A stretch of DNA of 64,000 nt from Candidatus Thalassarchaeum sp. Its GTDB lineage: Archaea; Thermoplasmatota; Poseidoniia; Poseidoniales; Thalassarchaeaceae. The stretch's first letter is position 1. Each line of letters opens with the position of its first letter. Below, in pieces: positions 54,701-62,700 of this stretch. Position numbers and translations under genes: made by a program. The notes below the pieces were generated by a model that saw only the letters and a program-made list of their open reading frames with translations, did not search any database and had not been told where the DNA came from. The stretch covers positions 124,001 through 188,000 of the forward strand of contig JADHRW010000003.1 in the NCBI GenBank assembly GCA_016777225.1. Direction: 5' to 3'.

Positions 54701-55312
54701 GCCAGATCCAGGAGATGTAAATCTCCCTCTCATGAATAATGTTAATACAATACCTAGAGATATTGAAGAAGCCCAAGATGCAAAGAACATAGAGCCAATA
54801 GAACTTCTAACTAGATCAATCAAAATATCAGGATTACCGTCGACCAACCAAGATGTATCATCCAGAGAATATCTAGTAGCACTAGATATTGCGAAATGGA
54901 ATCCGATAACTATTGAGAGTAATATCGAAGATTCTTCATTCCTATTTGATTGAGATAAAAGTAAAGAAGATACAGACATCAACGCAAAAGTAAAACCTTC
55001 GAGAGGGCTGATAGGAGTGAATTGAATAGTTAAGAAAGAAAATACTATCAAAAATATTGATACTAAAGATGTTCTAGTCTTGTTGACTATTGAGGATTCA
55101 CCAGATGTGTTTAAAATCATACCAAGAAACGCGGCAAAAGCTGCGATAACTGGTAAGATCAGGATGTCTGCATATCCGTCAATCTCCATTCCACCGTTCG
55201 CGACATAGTCAGTTCCTAGGAAGAGCACCATCAAAGTTGCTAGCAGCGTAGGAACTGGGAGTAAATTCTGATTAGAAAATACACCTACAGTCGCTTCATT
55301 ATCATCGTTCAT
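45779..55312 (-). CDS. aglB: Giant AglB/Stt3 oligosaccharyltransferase fusion
   Basis: A 3177-aa membrane protein built on the archaeal N-glycosylation enzyme, which transfers lipid-linked glycan to Asn-X-Ser/Thr. Residues ~1-355 are an extra polytopic membrane domain. The AglB core follows: SDPWYM (about 396, acidic motif of the first loop), GLADHDAF (about 511) and WWDYG (about 946), the catalytic-peptide-binding motif. After ~1000 comes an enormous extracellular part with Gly-rich FTGEGTV-like turns (~1570-1780), many carboxypeptidase-regulatory-like beta domains, and CARDB/NEW3 domains near the end. A last transmembrane helix (ILAPILVLGLVLILLYL) precedes a basic tail. Typical AglB proteins are under ~1000 aa. 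A GGTGAT Shine-Dalgarno lies before the ATG. Confidence 0.87.
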   Translation of the reverse strand: MNDDNEATVGVFSNQNLLPVPTLLATLMVLFLGTDYVANGGMEIDGYADILILPVIAAFAAFLGMILNTSGESSIVNKTRTSLVSIFLIVFSFLTIQFTPISPLEGFTFALMSVSSLLLSQSNRNEESSILLSIVIGFHFAISSATRYSLDDTSWLVDGNPDILIDLVRSSIGSMFFASWASSISLGIVLTLFMRGRFTSPGSGSWFRDIPTIIPNVGIITASVVFVVNLIPLIWLGTIDDITSYENHHYLGSVWAMFATIIVIFVSFCHSERWHVLGTIVALNWVMYTLAHLQEIGNELPVSTLNTDDNVGLFTWFLLVFWLNVGGIMIAARGKFGDVSPRREHSEFRKWWNQHSYGIMVGFALFIALAVRTGWNVLPAMNAAGTGLWDLSGGSDPWYMKRVVDYVVAERSHLIIDSDRAYPMVAINPRPPLFSWSLALGGLLLSWLTGMSLETSVWWSVAGLPAIFGALIVLPIAGLARKLHSNMAGIVAAWLIALMPGHIGHSTFGLADHDAFAMLFLAIAFYYWVKAMNEITNQRLFNTPSMSPLYIIAGIREMWSQNTKVMANATLSGVSFAIVALGWKGFVYGPGILFIAFAFQIFFNMFRRRDSLPITAASLQMMLTAFVIPLPFYCWPELNLLFDPSGFQPMFYIIGFTFALGWISSSYRDRPWLLVLGSTVVLMGSILAVLWTLQSLNIYDGWDVLFTGGFYFSKNKIFGTIGEAQAPSRGVLFASYGPIVSLIAIFVAVLLVWRGARKEKQSHILLGLWVLIAIYMAWSAGRFIFNATPAISVVGGIGIAMMWNYANFSGFAKEWRKSGIATPKTRFWANWSASKRHPGVPAIILVLMLVCSQHITYGIDSGIPRGEASASSVDQAIHDITPDVLRQEILGFSLLNSENYDANGDLWYMGTFGPGFNSGSWNIAYEWLSEQDTDVSFSERPAFVSWWDYGFQALAQGAHPTVADNFQSGIPNSGAMLLSASQEDTLSLFIATLAQGDRRSNDGAGFTEEFQSLLLDGHMTDEQYNEFDTIMRLATGDSEDVLDRSMSVVAVDGQFEILTGYSLQSNGIPDPTKTWLVLEDGEVISEVVSETLAIESFNDARNSVSELDRYDDGHDKEGELVIQYYDIAGYRYTPDLIEDYDDVSTGLHRVNAKLALSRALLMEIFDSSGMNDLYHDISTNLVYDVQNYEGPLGETISRNNEIRYFAVDNRLYPLGGQYYEDYNYHQGQTTGIFHAPTGLSGLDIETYISSVYLTQRGDDGQIIPRTSAQYEAEYLNDVIRQQSGAMEDPNDMIRMVDIDYQHQPEFFDTMVARIYVGYGTSTLGLPGDAEQPAPHFYTSGAPGSYLENAYPLPGAMMNHMALSNWYQPDCELDEDDEQLDSECTNLGIGSANTQVKVMKYYSGATVEGTVELDGIGPVPNAKILIERDAFSGDEIEINGEVTDRDQRTYWIPIGTTDADENGEYSFIVPAGKIRVTAFYGESDLDSARTQIMTTNVGQSLGDIFESESINTRILNPITGILGNVSGSTWLSETIVNISGADGHSNGESIISASINVDPASSTGRLVWSGSELFAGDSLDDATVELTPSWDVINADPYVLSTSDGSIEGENLRFEGTGEVTFTGEGTVITQFTSTITDFTGNYTQTVFNNHSLNGEGEFAGKGIIDGVINDDVSELVDCDVNETMPENSSLCLQSDGKYLLNGITNATGRFTADGVASFTQKLVQATLIGSGVFSTDTSDSELINYGTINGTGTFTGMGIFSGVMVQPGTFHIVDAIPGDYDVAVIFNDDTRIEISDGYTITQGAAGPITEIDINGGSITGNLIDQSGNPIMSSVILRTSDHNASEAIYDCEDVKYAPCLISPDLTWDNDELTGSRIEFGPIMPGEYIAEIDVDNDGFSEIYVEYLIDANDPSEFVFPSPVFNMSDLTFQLLRDVNGSDTLVNDLNLTLNLKNGSGQPVNAEFDSITNEYYVELLPGTWILSNTLSSTEQLWEEIVIGDEDLSATYEFYTSQVVTGTLYFNEDANEIFDPSNETQVSKTLELVPIVFYWDDFSTTIETSGNGTFSIILPEGSVVDAIAQLGTNLKLVNGTQFTVETGMDEITMVARPGQTVNGAISINRADNYYNTDVGGWESVTVIATNLDYDVTWRAQSNDGGAFDMVLPKGTWNFSVESDNFVSGVNTTNISNAENNVEILIYPEDSLLSMDFFLDNTGDNNITNGTSVTYGFSLLSLIGGLDYQINTNATEWNGVGHADVSVEPGIYRISVEISDASQGDEFGTRIMTGDVDVQVGMDSSTIHRSIGFDPEWRVSMTFTNESGGVLSEQLVRLTNVENGWILSRTTDINGSVVDFIAQGDWIVTTEIVNNGIKEGLRTLISVNSDTVSTDLQMSTSELAEVSFNLSEEYSSVPLSGISLTLESSDGLGSFSIGATNTTGFTTTDLVSGNWIVSLNYTDSGKRWLVEDYPIVAEVGDENHYNLTTDFFVSLAGTVFWDLNDNNESNIAEGITGVNMVFSNDNLSEIVIDSGDNGNWELFVPANTIWAINTSYDGFESIQQSISLSDTPNDVDLELTAGLVDVYGNISYDLGISSIPVEDIILSIIPTKGLVRDIVNPVINSDEDGWSGEWSAQLEPGLWIVSASVPTQDLVIMGLLDVDVMEGGNLDMELTRGGLLDVDTEWLDYDGLSNNVGQIIDSYITIDIGFGMKWLQDVDESGSLNLLLPNGNVQFTSDFEIEQRGIFMEYVAGQGVDVYSGQESPVLTLLYNRISNHDISIQTLNLTSGHESYIGSMDDIDLVVDDSDGFVPVEFILGIEYLGHEPYDLYTVGGIVSGSDSSEWILEFSNGSNWSTSAQFEVGLDNVQTFDNLNIRVTPANQSVARAFEDGHMITILISTQDGYQETHELTVRVPQLHGFELTNPMAEVYGVSPGELIIVPIEFTNAGNGDDKYEFEFDDSELPEGWSRTGPTSHTLGGFVSTTHSVTVVAPETSSNEEFSIYVTATDKVGNSYETIEIKIRSSEPILKIEGVEALGGGEPEAGGMITYLAVISNVGLVEAKQVQLNATLCNDVSCNSPTSVSTVTTMDIGAESERQFSFLFDLSDISVDQYYLVMDINSSVYGEDNIDDDSWHESDGIFIGAWNIDVRSPSTNDDEGTDILAPILVLGLVLILLYLTKGRSRRPGAPF

Positions 55313-55331
55313 TATTCATCACCATATTGTC

Positions 55332-55345
55332 GAGCCTACAGGCTC
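55332..55345. promoter_or_regulatory. 14-bp GC-rich palindrome in the aglB leader
   Basis: GAGCCT (55332-55337) and AGGCTC (55340-55345) are perfect 6-bp arms around AC, placed 20 bp before the aglB ATG. It may be an operator or a leader hairpin. Confidence 0.35.
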
Positions 55346-55390
55346 AGTGTTGCGGCGAAAATTGAGGATGTTATAACCGTTAGTGGGTTG

Positions 55391-55404
55391 ACTATTTTAA
55401 TAGT
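55391..55404 (-). promoter_or_regulatory. Inverted repeat overlapping the TATA-like box between purD and aglB
   Basis: ACTATT (55391-55396) and AATAGT (55399-55404) flank TT. On the minus strand this is ACTATTAAAATAGT, whose TTAAAATA could serve as the aglB TATA box about 85 bp before the start. A purD 3' signal is the alternative. Confidence 0.35.
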
Positions 55405-55431
55405 AAATAAAATTAGGCTGAAATATTAGTC

Positions 55432-56700
55432 TCAAAGCCCCCTATGGCCTATATCATTACGATAGTGAGAACCCTCTAATTCCACACTTCTAATTACTTC
55501 ATATGCAGCATCAATTGCGGTGATTAAATTTGGTGCTATTCCCGTTACTGCGAGCACTCTACCACCATTTGATAGTAATTCCCCAGAGTCAGATATTGAA
55601 GTACCAGCATGATGAACAAAAGCATATATCTCACCTTCATCTATATTAGTATCAGTGCCAAAAATCTTTCTCCCAGTTATTGATTTCTCCGGATAGCCTT
55701 CTGATGCAAGAACTACTGTGGCAGAAGAGCGAGAATATGTAGTGAAATTATAGTTTGCAATCCTTCCTTTAGCACAAGCCATTAGCAGTTCGCCAAGGTC
55801 GCTAGAAATCAAAGGTAATGTCACCTGCGTTTCAGGATCTCCGAAACGGACATTATACTCTACAACACTGGGAGCCCCGCTTGAATTAATCATCAGTCCA
55901 ACGTATAAGCATCCACGATATGGAACATCTTGATTACGAAGGAAATGATGCATTGGTTCTATAATTTCTGATATTGTTCGTTGTTCTACTGCGGGAGTAT
56001 ATATCGGAGCAGGAGCATAAGCACCCATACCTCCTGTATTGGGTCCTCTGTCCCCATCTAACAAACGCTTGTGATCTTGACTGGCTGGTAGACAGACATA
56101 TCCTGACTCATCCATTACAACTAGAACTGATGCTTCTTCACCTTGTAAGAATTCTTCTAGAAGGACGAAATCATCAGTCTCAATTCCTTCTTTCAAAGCG
56201 CAATATGCATCGAGACGAATATCAGTAACAATTACGCCCTTCCCACCGGCCAAAACATCTCTTTTGACCACCCATGGAGGAGAAAAAGTGTCCAATGCTT
56301 CATCTATTCTTTCGATATTTTCTATTACTATTAATCCAGCCGTAGGGATTTTTAGAGACTTCATGATTTCTTTAGCATATAGTTTAGAACCTTCTAATTT
56401 GGCACCAATAGAATTAGGGCCAAAACAAGCAATTCCTTGATCATTTAATCTATCAGATAATCCATTAACTAAAGGACCTTCAGGGCCTACAACAACTAAA
56501 TCTATATCCAGATTTTTAGCAAGTAATACGATACCATTGATGTCATTTACAGAAACATTATGGTTAGTGCCTAAAATCGCTGTACCTGCATTTCCTGGTG
56601 AGGCATGAACACTACTTACTGAAACACTTTTCGCTAGACTCCGTACAAGAGCATGTTCTCTGCCTCCACTCCCGACAACCAATACAGCGAGACCACTCAT
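55432..56700 (-). CDS. purD: Phosphoribosylamine-glycine ligase
   Basis: Second step of purine biosynthesis: ATP-dependent joining of phosphoribosylamine and glycine. The 422-aa ATP-grasp enzyme starts MSGLAVLVVGSGGREHAL (GSGGREHA is diagnostic), followed by GPEGPLVNGLSD, KRDVLAGGKGV and the DHKRLLDGDRGPNTGGMGAYAP block, with NVRFGDPETQ as the metal/ATP site. The length is standard. It lies upstream of aglB on the same strand with a 119-bp gap. No other pur gene is in the window. Confidence 0.96.
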   Translation of the reverse strand: MSGLAVLVVGSGGREHALVRSLAKSVSVSSVHASPGNAGTAILGTNHNVSVNDINGIVLLAKNLDIDLVVVGPEGPLVNGLSDRLNDQGIACFGPNSIGAKLEGSKLYAKEIMKSLKIPTAGLIVIENIERIDEALDTFSPPWVVKRDVLAGGKGVIVTDIRLDAYCALKEGIETDDFVLLEEFLQGEEASVLVVMDESGYVCLPASQDHKRLLDGDRGPNTGGMGAYAPAPIYTPAVEQRTISEIIEPMHHFLRNQDVPYRGCLYVGLMINSSGAPSVVEYNVRFGDPETQVTLPLISSDLGELLMACAKGRIANYNFTTYSRSSATVVLASEGYPEKSITGRKIFGTDTNIDEGEIYAFVHHAGTSISDSGELLSNGGRVLAVTGIAPNLITAIDAAYEVIRSVELEGSHYRNDIGHRGL

Positions 56701-56757
56701 GTGTTGCCGATGGAGTCAAGGAATTAATGAATTCTGATGTAAGATTTAGATTCAAAA

Positions 56758-57516
56758 CTAATATGGGACCTCTTTTAGCCCAAACTTATATCCTAATATA
56801 TTGAATGAACGATGAATCAATGGTGTTACGATTAACAAGAATAGAATCTCTTCAACTAGGTTTTGGTGAGTTATTATTTGATCACCAAATAGTAAGAAAG
56901 ATGTAATGAAAATAGCTATAGCAAACGGAATTGTATCTAATAAAGGTGCTTCAGAACTTTCGTCACCTTCTCTTTTTAATCCTCTTCTACGTTTGATGAA
57001 TGAACCACAAAGATCTCCCACCATACAAGCAACACCAAGAATAAAACCCATTATAAAAGCCGCAGAAATACTGCCAATATCCCCCTCAAAAAGCCAAAAC
57101 CAGTCACTAGAATCTGCATATGTTAATGGATCGACAAATGGTGCTTCAACATTATCTTTATTCCATAATTTATGGGCCATTATGAATAAAATACCACTTA
57201 CAATTCCTCCTCCTATCAGCCCATTCCAAGATTTACCATCACCTAAAATCCGATAACCATCGGAATAATTTCTTCCTCCATCGATTATTATAACAGGCAT
57301 CCCAGTCTTATTAGGGATCCATTTGCCGAATAACATAGCACCAGTATTTGCAAGATAAGCAGAACCATACATCAATAAAACACATAATACATTTACAAAA
57401 AATGATACTGGGCCATCAGTAATGAAAGGTTCAGAAGATATATCCACGACTCGCCGAAAAGACTCACAGACATGAAACCATGCCTCTAGATTGTTACATG
57501 GAGCCCAATAATTCAT
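56758..57516 (-). CDS. carS: CDP-archaeol synthase
   Basis: Makes CDP-activated archaeol from CTP and the unsaturated ether lipid digeranylgeranylglyceryl phosphate, feeding archaeal polar lipid synthesis. The 252-aa integral membrane protein has the family hallmarks: a first helix ending AYLANTGAMLFGKW, PVIIIDGGRNYSDGYRILGDGKSWNG (quoted in part), the GDLCGSFIKRRRGL motif and LLDTIPFA in place of the usual DQxDF. About six helices are seen. The N-terminal ~35 residues before the first helix are unusual, and the start may be later. The 5' end faces the plus-strand gene at 57541 across 24 bp. Confidence 0.88.
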   Translation of the reverse strand: MNYWAPCNNLEAWFHVCESFRRVVDISSEPFITDGPVSFFVNVLCVLLMYGSAYLANTGAMLFGKWIPNKTGMPVIIIDGGRNYSDGYRILGDGKSWNGLIGGGIVSGILFIMAHKLWNKDNVEAPFVDPLTYADSSDWFWLFEGDIGSISAAFIMGFILGVACMVGDLCGSFIKRRRGLKREGDESSEAPLLDTIPFAIAIFITSFLLFGDQIITHQNLVEEILFLLIVTPLIHRSFNILGYKFGLKEVPY

Positions 57517-57540
57517 TTCCTATTAGCGTCCCGGAGGTTT

Positions 57541-59310
57541 ATGTCCCGAACCTTGGCAATGACTCAAATCTTAGTAATACTATTATCAATTTTGGCACTT
57601 ACAGTGAGTTCAGTTTCTGCTCAAACCCAGGGAAATGAAATTATTATTGATGAAATAGTTGAGTGGACGACTGAACAAGATATTGAGGAAAATATACATA
57701 TCACCAGTGAAGGTGAGTTAACAATTAGTGCACATATAACTTTCACATCAGTCTCCAACATCGAAATAGATGAAGGAGGCATTTTGAAACTAATTGACAA
57801 TGCAGAAATTATCTCAAGTAAAAGAGCGACTTCTCTAAAGAGTATGGGGTTAACTGACGAAGATAATAGAGCGAAAATTATGATTCCTACTTCTATTTAT
57901 GCTGAGGAAATGAAACTAACTATAGTAGCCGAGGAAGGAGTACTTTTGAATGGAAGTCACGTATACCTAGGAGATAGTACAGAACCTTTACAGATGAGTG
58001 GTGAAGAATTTACAATAAATATTTCAGAAGGTGAACAAGACACTGAACTGGGATTTACAGGATATGGAAACTTCCCAATTATCAAATCTTTTATTCTTGA
58101 AACCATTTCTGGAGATATTATTAGTGAGTATAAAGCTAATAGTTTATCATACCAAAACATGCTAATTCATGGTGAAAATGGACTTAATATAGATTCAGCA
58201 GGAACAATAAATATCTCTGAAAACTCAAGCATTACTGGAGCAAATATAGTTTCTAGCGGTGAGATAATCATTAAATATTCAAGCATAAAAGATAGTTGTC
58301 CAATAATATTATCCTCAGATGAGGCTATAATAACTATTGAAAATAGTGAGTTTTCAGGTAGTCAAGAGGACCATTATCTACAATTACAACCGCATTCAAC
58401 CATTAACTGGGGAACTTCAGACGGGAGTAATGACGTTGCTATAAAAGGTGATTTAATAGATAGATGGGAAAGAGTAATTTCAGACCAATCATTAATTTTT
58501 GATGCTATTGGTGTTTCTTATGTGATTGATGGTGAAGGCCCTAGTGGTGAAGTTTTAGATATTGGTGATTTCAGCGGACAGGATGGTATTTCATACATTA
58601 ATGGAGGAAGAGAAAGGGTTGTAGAAATTGGATGGGCGAATGGATCTGTAACCAAAGAAAATGGAATAATCGTTATCTCAGAGTATAGAACCGCTTGGAA
58701 TACAGAACAGAGTCAAATTCCAGATTATGGGCCATCAGATACCACTCTAACATGGGAACAAGAGATCGATTTAAGATCGATAAACGTACCTTCAATAGAG
58801 TGGGTTTCACTAACGATTAGTGGAAATGAAACTGATATCCCCACCGGGAAATCTCATCAGGTATCTGCAATTATAGCGAATAGGGGCACAGTATCGGCAA
58901 ATATTTACTTTGATTGCGATGTCACTGAATCGGGCTTAGCCGCCGATATTGGTGGTTACCAAGGAGCCATGATAGATTCAGGAGAAGAGATAGAACTTAA
59001 TTTTGGTTGGAGAAATAATGACCAAGGAGAATTTGGTCTTAGCTGTGAGATATTAACACCAACACAACTTGTAGACTATGAAAATTCCACTGCATTTGGA
59101 GGTGGAGAATTCTCTACATCTACCATAAATTGGGAAGATTCGAAAGATGACAGTTTCAACATGATACCCATATTTATCGTAATAATAATTATTATTATTT
59201 CAGGAGGTGTTTATTTCGTCCATCATTTATCAAATGATGCTGAAGAAACAGCAGAGATATTAGAGCATTACAAAAAAGAAAATATTGAAGATACTGTTTC
59301 AGATATCTAA
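57541..59310 (+). CDS. Anchored surface protein with beta-helix-like repeats
   Basis: The 589-aa protein has a signal peptide (residues 1-28, ending SVSAQ), a repetitive beta-rich region (~30-330; SEGELTISAHITFTSVSNIE and similar turns) suggestive of a parallel beta-helix, an Ig/CARDB-like domain (~420-540) and one transmembrane helix of almost pure Ile/Val (IFIVIIIIIISGGVYFV) before a short acidic cytoplasmic tail. No family is recognised. GGAGGT lies three bases before the ATG. The 3' end overlaps the convergent archease gene by 12 bp. Confidence 0.73.
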   Translation: MSRTLAMTQILVILLSILALTVSSVSAQTQGNEIIIDEIVEWTTEQDIEENIHITSEGELTISAHITFTSVSNIEIDEGGILKLIDNAEIISSKRATSLKSMGLTDEDNRAKIMIPTSIYAEEMKLTIVAEEGVLLNGSHVYLGDSTEPLQMSGEEFTINISEGEQDTELGFTGYGNFPIIKSFILETISGDIISEYKANSLSYQNMLIHGENGLNIDSAGTINISENSSITGANIVSSGEIIIKYSSIKDSCPIILSSDEAIITIENSEFSGSQEDHYLQLQPHSTINWGTSDGSNDVAIKGDLIDRWERVISDQSLIFDAIGVSYVIDGEGPSGEVLDIGDFSGQDGISYINGGRERVVEIGWANGSVTKENGIIVISEYRTAWNTEQSQIPDYGPSDTTLTWEQEIDLRSINVPSIEWVSLTISGNETDIPTGKSHQVSAIIANRGTVSANIYFDCDVTESGLAADIGGYQGAMIDSGEEIELNFGWRNNDQGEFGLSCEILTPTQLVDYENSTAFGGGEFSTSTINWEDSKDDSFNMIPIFIVIIIIIISGGVYFVHHLSNDAEETAEILEHYKKENIEDTVSDI

Positions 59311-59775
59311 AACCACCTGAGCCATCCATCCAGGGCCTTCAAATGTCGGTATATTTGGTTCTACACCTGTAATAATTTCTTTATCATTAATTTCCCTTAA
59401 TATTAGCTCATGCAATGTAATCGCCTTAACTTCTATTTCTCTCTCAACTTGTTCAGAATCAACCCAAGAAACTTGGGCTGCTATTGAATCTTCATCTACC
59501 TTAACAACTAAGTCTACTAACCATTGATTTTCAATAGAGCCCCTATAAAGTACTTCTTCGAGAAATTTTACAAGACCTCTTTCTATATCATTATTCTTCA
59601 AAGGAATAATCCATACACCAGTTGAACGTATTAAGTGATTAATAGAACCTAGAGATTTGTCTGATACCTGTATTGATTGCAAGCCGAATGCACATTCCGC
59701 AATAGCCCCCTCTGCAGAGGAAGAAAAGGCACGAATACCTATGTCCGCAGTTGTAGGAAGAATCCACCAAGACAT
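59299..59775 (-). CDS. Archease
   Basis: A small acidic protein that activates the RNA ligase RtcB (tRNA splicing and RNA repair). The 158-aa product starts MSWWILPTTADIGIRAFSS; TTADIGIRA carries the metal-binding Asp of the family, EVKAITLHEL is the conserved central strand, and the C-terminal GWMAQVVLDI ends on the second conserved Asp-Ile. The track start adds four residues. It lies 8 bp downstream of the Asp-repeat gene stop, so the two probably share an mRNA. rtcB is not in the window. Confidence 0.88.
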   Translation of the reverse strand: MSWWILPTTADIGIRAFSSSAEGAIAECAFGLQSIQVSDKSLGSINHLIRSTGVWIIPLKNNDIERGLVKFLEEVLYRGSIENQWLVDLVVKVDEDSIAAQVSWVDSEQVEREIEVKAITLHELILREINDKEIITGVEPNIPTFEGPGWMAQVVLDI

Positions 59776-59783
59776 ACTATGCG

Positions 59784-62700
59784 TCACTCAAACTGATTGC
59801 ATAGTTCGCCTTGACTAGGGAAACTCAAAGGATCTTTAGGATTGGTATTCCATTTATTTTCACATTTATTGAAGGCCCCATCACCATCTGAATCAATATT
59901 AGCATCAGCTGCATCATATGGGTCGAAATTAAAGAAATATTCCCATCCTGCCCACATTCCATCACCATCTTGGTCTTGGTGATAAACTTCAGAACCATCA
60001 TTCCATTGGTCACCATCAGTATCATTTAGGATAGGGCTAGTACCATTCTGCATTTCTTCATAGTTAGTATAATTTTCAAGATCATCATAGAACTTATTAC
60101 CATATTCAGTCATTGGATCTATGTGACATTCAGCATTTTGTTGATCATTCCATCCTGGACAATAACGGTATAGTAAGTTAGTTCTATTCAGGCCATCACT
60201 ATCAAAATCTTCTTGTCCGTCGTCAATCCCATCTAAATCTGAATCTACCATTGAAGGATCCATTGGTCCTCTAGCTCCTAGAGCATTCAGAGAATTATTG
60301 TCAACTATCCCCAAAGAAATAGCTTCACCAGAGTAAAATACTTCCCAACCATCTGGTAATTTATCACCATCTGTGTCATCATTAACTGGGTTAGTATTCC
60401 ATCTATCTGGTGCTTCAAGTTGATTCATTAGAGTATCATTATCGATATCATATATGTTGTCATTCAAAGAACCGTAAGCAGGATCTAAAGCCCATCTTCC
60501 ATTATTAGGTATAACAAAACCGGAGAGATTCATCTCATGAAGGAAATATTTAGGATCCATAACTCCATCGCCATCTCTATCACCAGAAGTAGAAAAACCT
60601 TGAACATAGTTTGTCCAAACCCATCCACCGGGACCTAATCCACACTCGAACATATTATCGCAACCAGGAGGTAACCAATTTGTACTACTAATCCAAAGAC
60701 TATGGCTGTTAGTGTTTTGTTGAACAGAAAATACTTGCATTTCCCATCCATCCGGTTGCCCATCTCCATCTGTATCATTGATTAGAGGATTCGTTGCTGC
60801 CTGCCAAGGTCTTGGGATGAATAACACTTCGCCACCATCATCTAATCCATCACCATCACTATCAGCATTATTCCCATGAGTAATGTATTGATCTTGACCA
60901 TCAACAACCTCTTCACCATCTGCTAAACCATCATTATCTGTATCGAATGATGATGCATTAGTGAAGTACTGTTCGGTTACATTCCAATAGAAACCATCCA
61001 TAGCTTCTGTGAAATCTTCTAAACCATCACTATCGGTATCTCTATCTGTGGCGTTAGTGAAGGTTTCGTAATATTCTACTGAGTCGGAAAGGCCGTCACT
61101 ATCAGTATCAAATACACCGGGGTCGCTTCTAACAAGGACATCTTTCACTCCATTATCAACAACTCTAATCGTCCAACCAATTACTTCTATACCATCAATC
61201 AAACCATCGTTATCAGTATCAGCAATCAATGGATTTGTGGACCTACCGTCAGTAATTCCATCGCCATCTCTATCTCGGGCATTATATTCATCTAAGTTCG
61301 TAAAACGTTCATCTTGTTCAACAACTATAGCTAAATCTTGTGTCCTAGTCAAAACTTCATCACCTAAATTAACATTGATTTCATAAACCCAACCTTCTGT
61401 CAAAGTTTTTACTGGAATATTTACATATACGCTATTCTGGACAGTTCTAACCCAAAGTATAGTTTTGTTAACAGGAACATATTCGCCTAATTCAACAGAA
61501 ATTAGGTGTACAGTACTCACTCCTACAAGTTCATCAAATCTAACACCACCATCACCATCAGCGTCATAACCATCAAAATCAGGATCTTCTAGTGCGTTTG
61601 CGCCATCATCATTAGGATGAATTCCACTCAAATGTTCCCAACCATCAGGCATTCCATCATTGTCAGTATCTGCAAGTAATGGGCTAGTGAAATTTTCAGG
61701 ACCCCAAGTGTAAGCAACTTCATATTCTTCTACATTGTTAAGGCCATCTTCATCTCTATCACCATAAGCATCAGTGGCATTAGCTGGATTCAAGAATCGT
61801 TTTGAATCTTGATCTAAAGCATAGCAATACTCGTATCCATCGGGCATACCATCTCCATCAGAATCCCAATCACCTGGGCCATTTAGACGACCGTCTCCAT
61901 CCATATCTTCTTCGAACCAAGTTATATCACCCGGACCAGACATATACTCATGATAGGGTGCTTTGAGTGTTAATGTTCCAAATTGAGTTACTCCACAATG
62001 AACTGATAAATCTATATTTCCAAAAGCAATCTCATACCTATCTGCGATTAAATCACCATCGCTATCTTCTGCTAAAGGATTTGTATCGTATCTTTCCTCA
62101 ACGAAGTTTCTCAGACTATCTGGTTCAGGTTGTTCTAAATCTAATAGTGCATCACAAGAATGACCAAACTGATTACCCATCTGATCAAAAACCGTAGCTC
62201 CTATATCCGCTTTAATTTGAGCTTTAATATCAGGAGTAAGTAAGTAACAATCCCAGTTACCATCTAGTGGATCAAGAAGTTTAATTGAACCTTGAGGAGT
62301 TTCTACGGTGTAAGTATAAAGTGATTCCCAGCGATCATTTAAGCCATCGCCATCTGAATCTTGAAGATTAGGATTTGTACCCAAATTAGCTTCATCGACA
62401 TTGATTAGTCCATCTCTATCTGGGTCACCGAATGGGCCATTATCCGGATTAGGGAACGTCTCATTTAGTTCTGTATTATCCTCATTCTGATCAGGTTGTG
62501 TAGTTTGAGGATCAGGAGCAGCTGCTTCTCCACTATCTAAAGGATCAAGCCCATTATCAATTTCCCAGCCATCTTCTAAACCATCATTATCAGTGTCTGA
62601 AAGTCTCCAATCAGTTCCATATAGGGTTTGTTCCATCCTATCCGGGAGACCGTCACCATCAGTATCTAACCCTGCAATATGGCCTTCGGAATCTTGAGTT

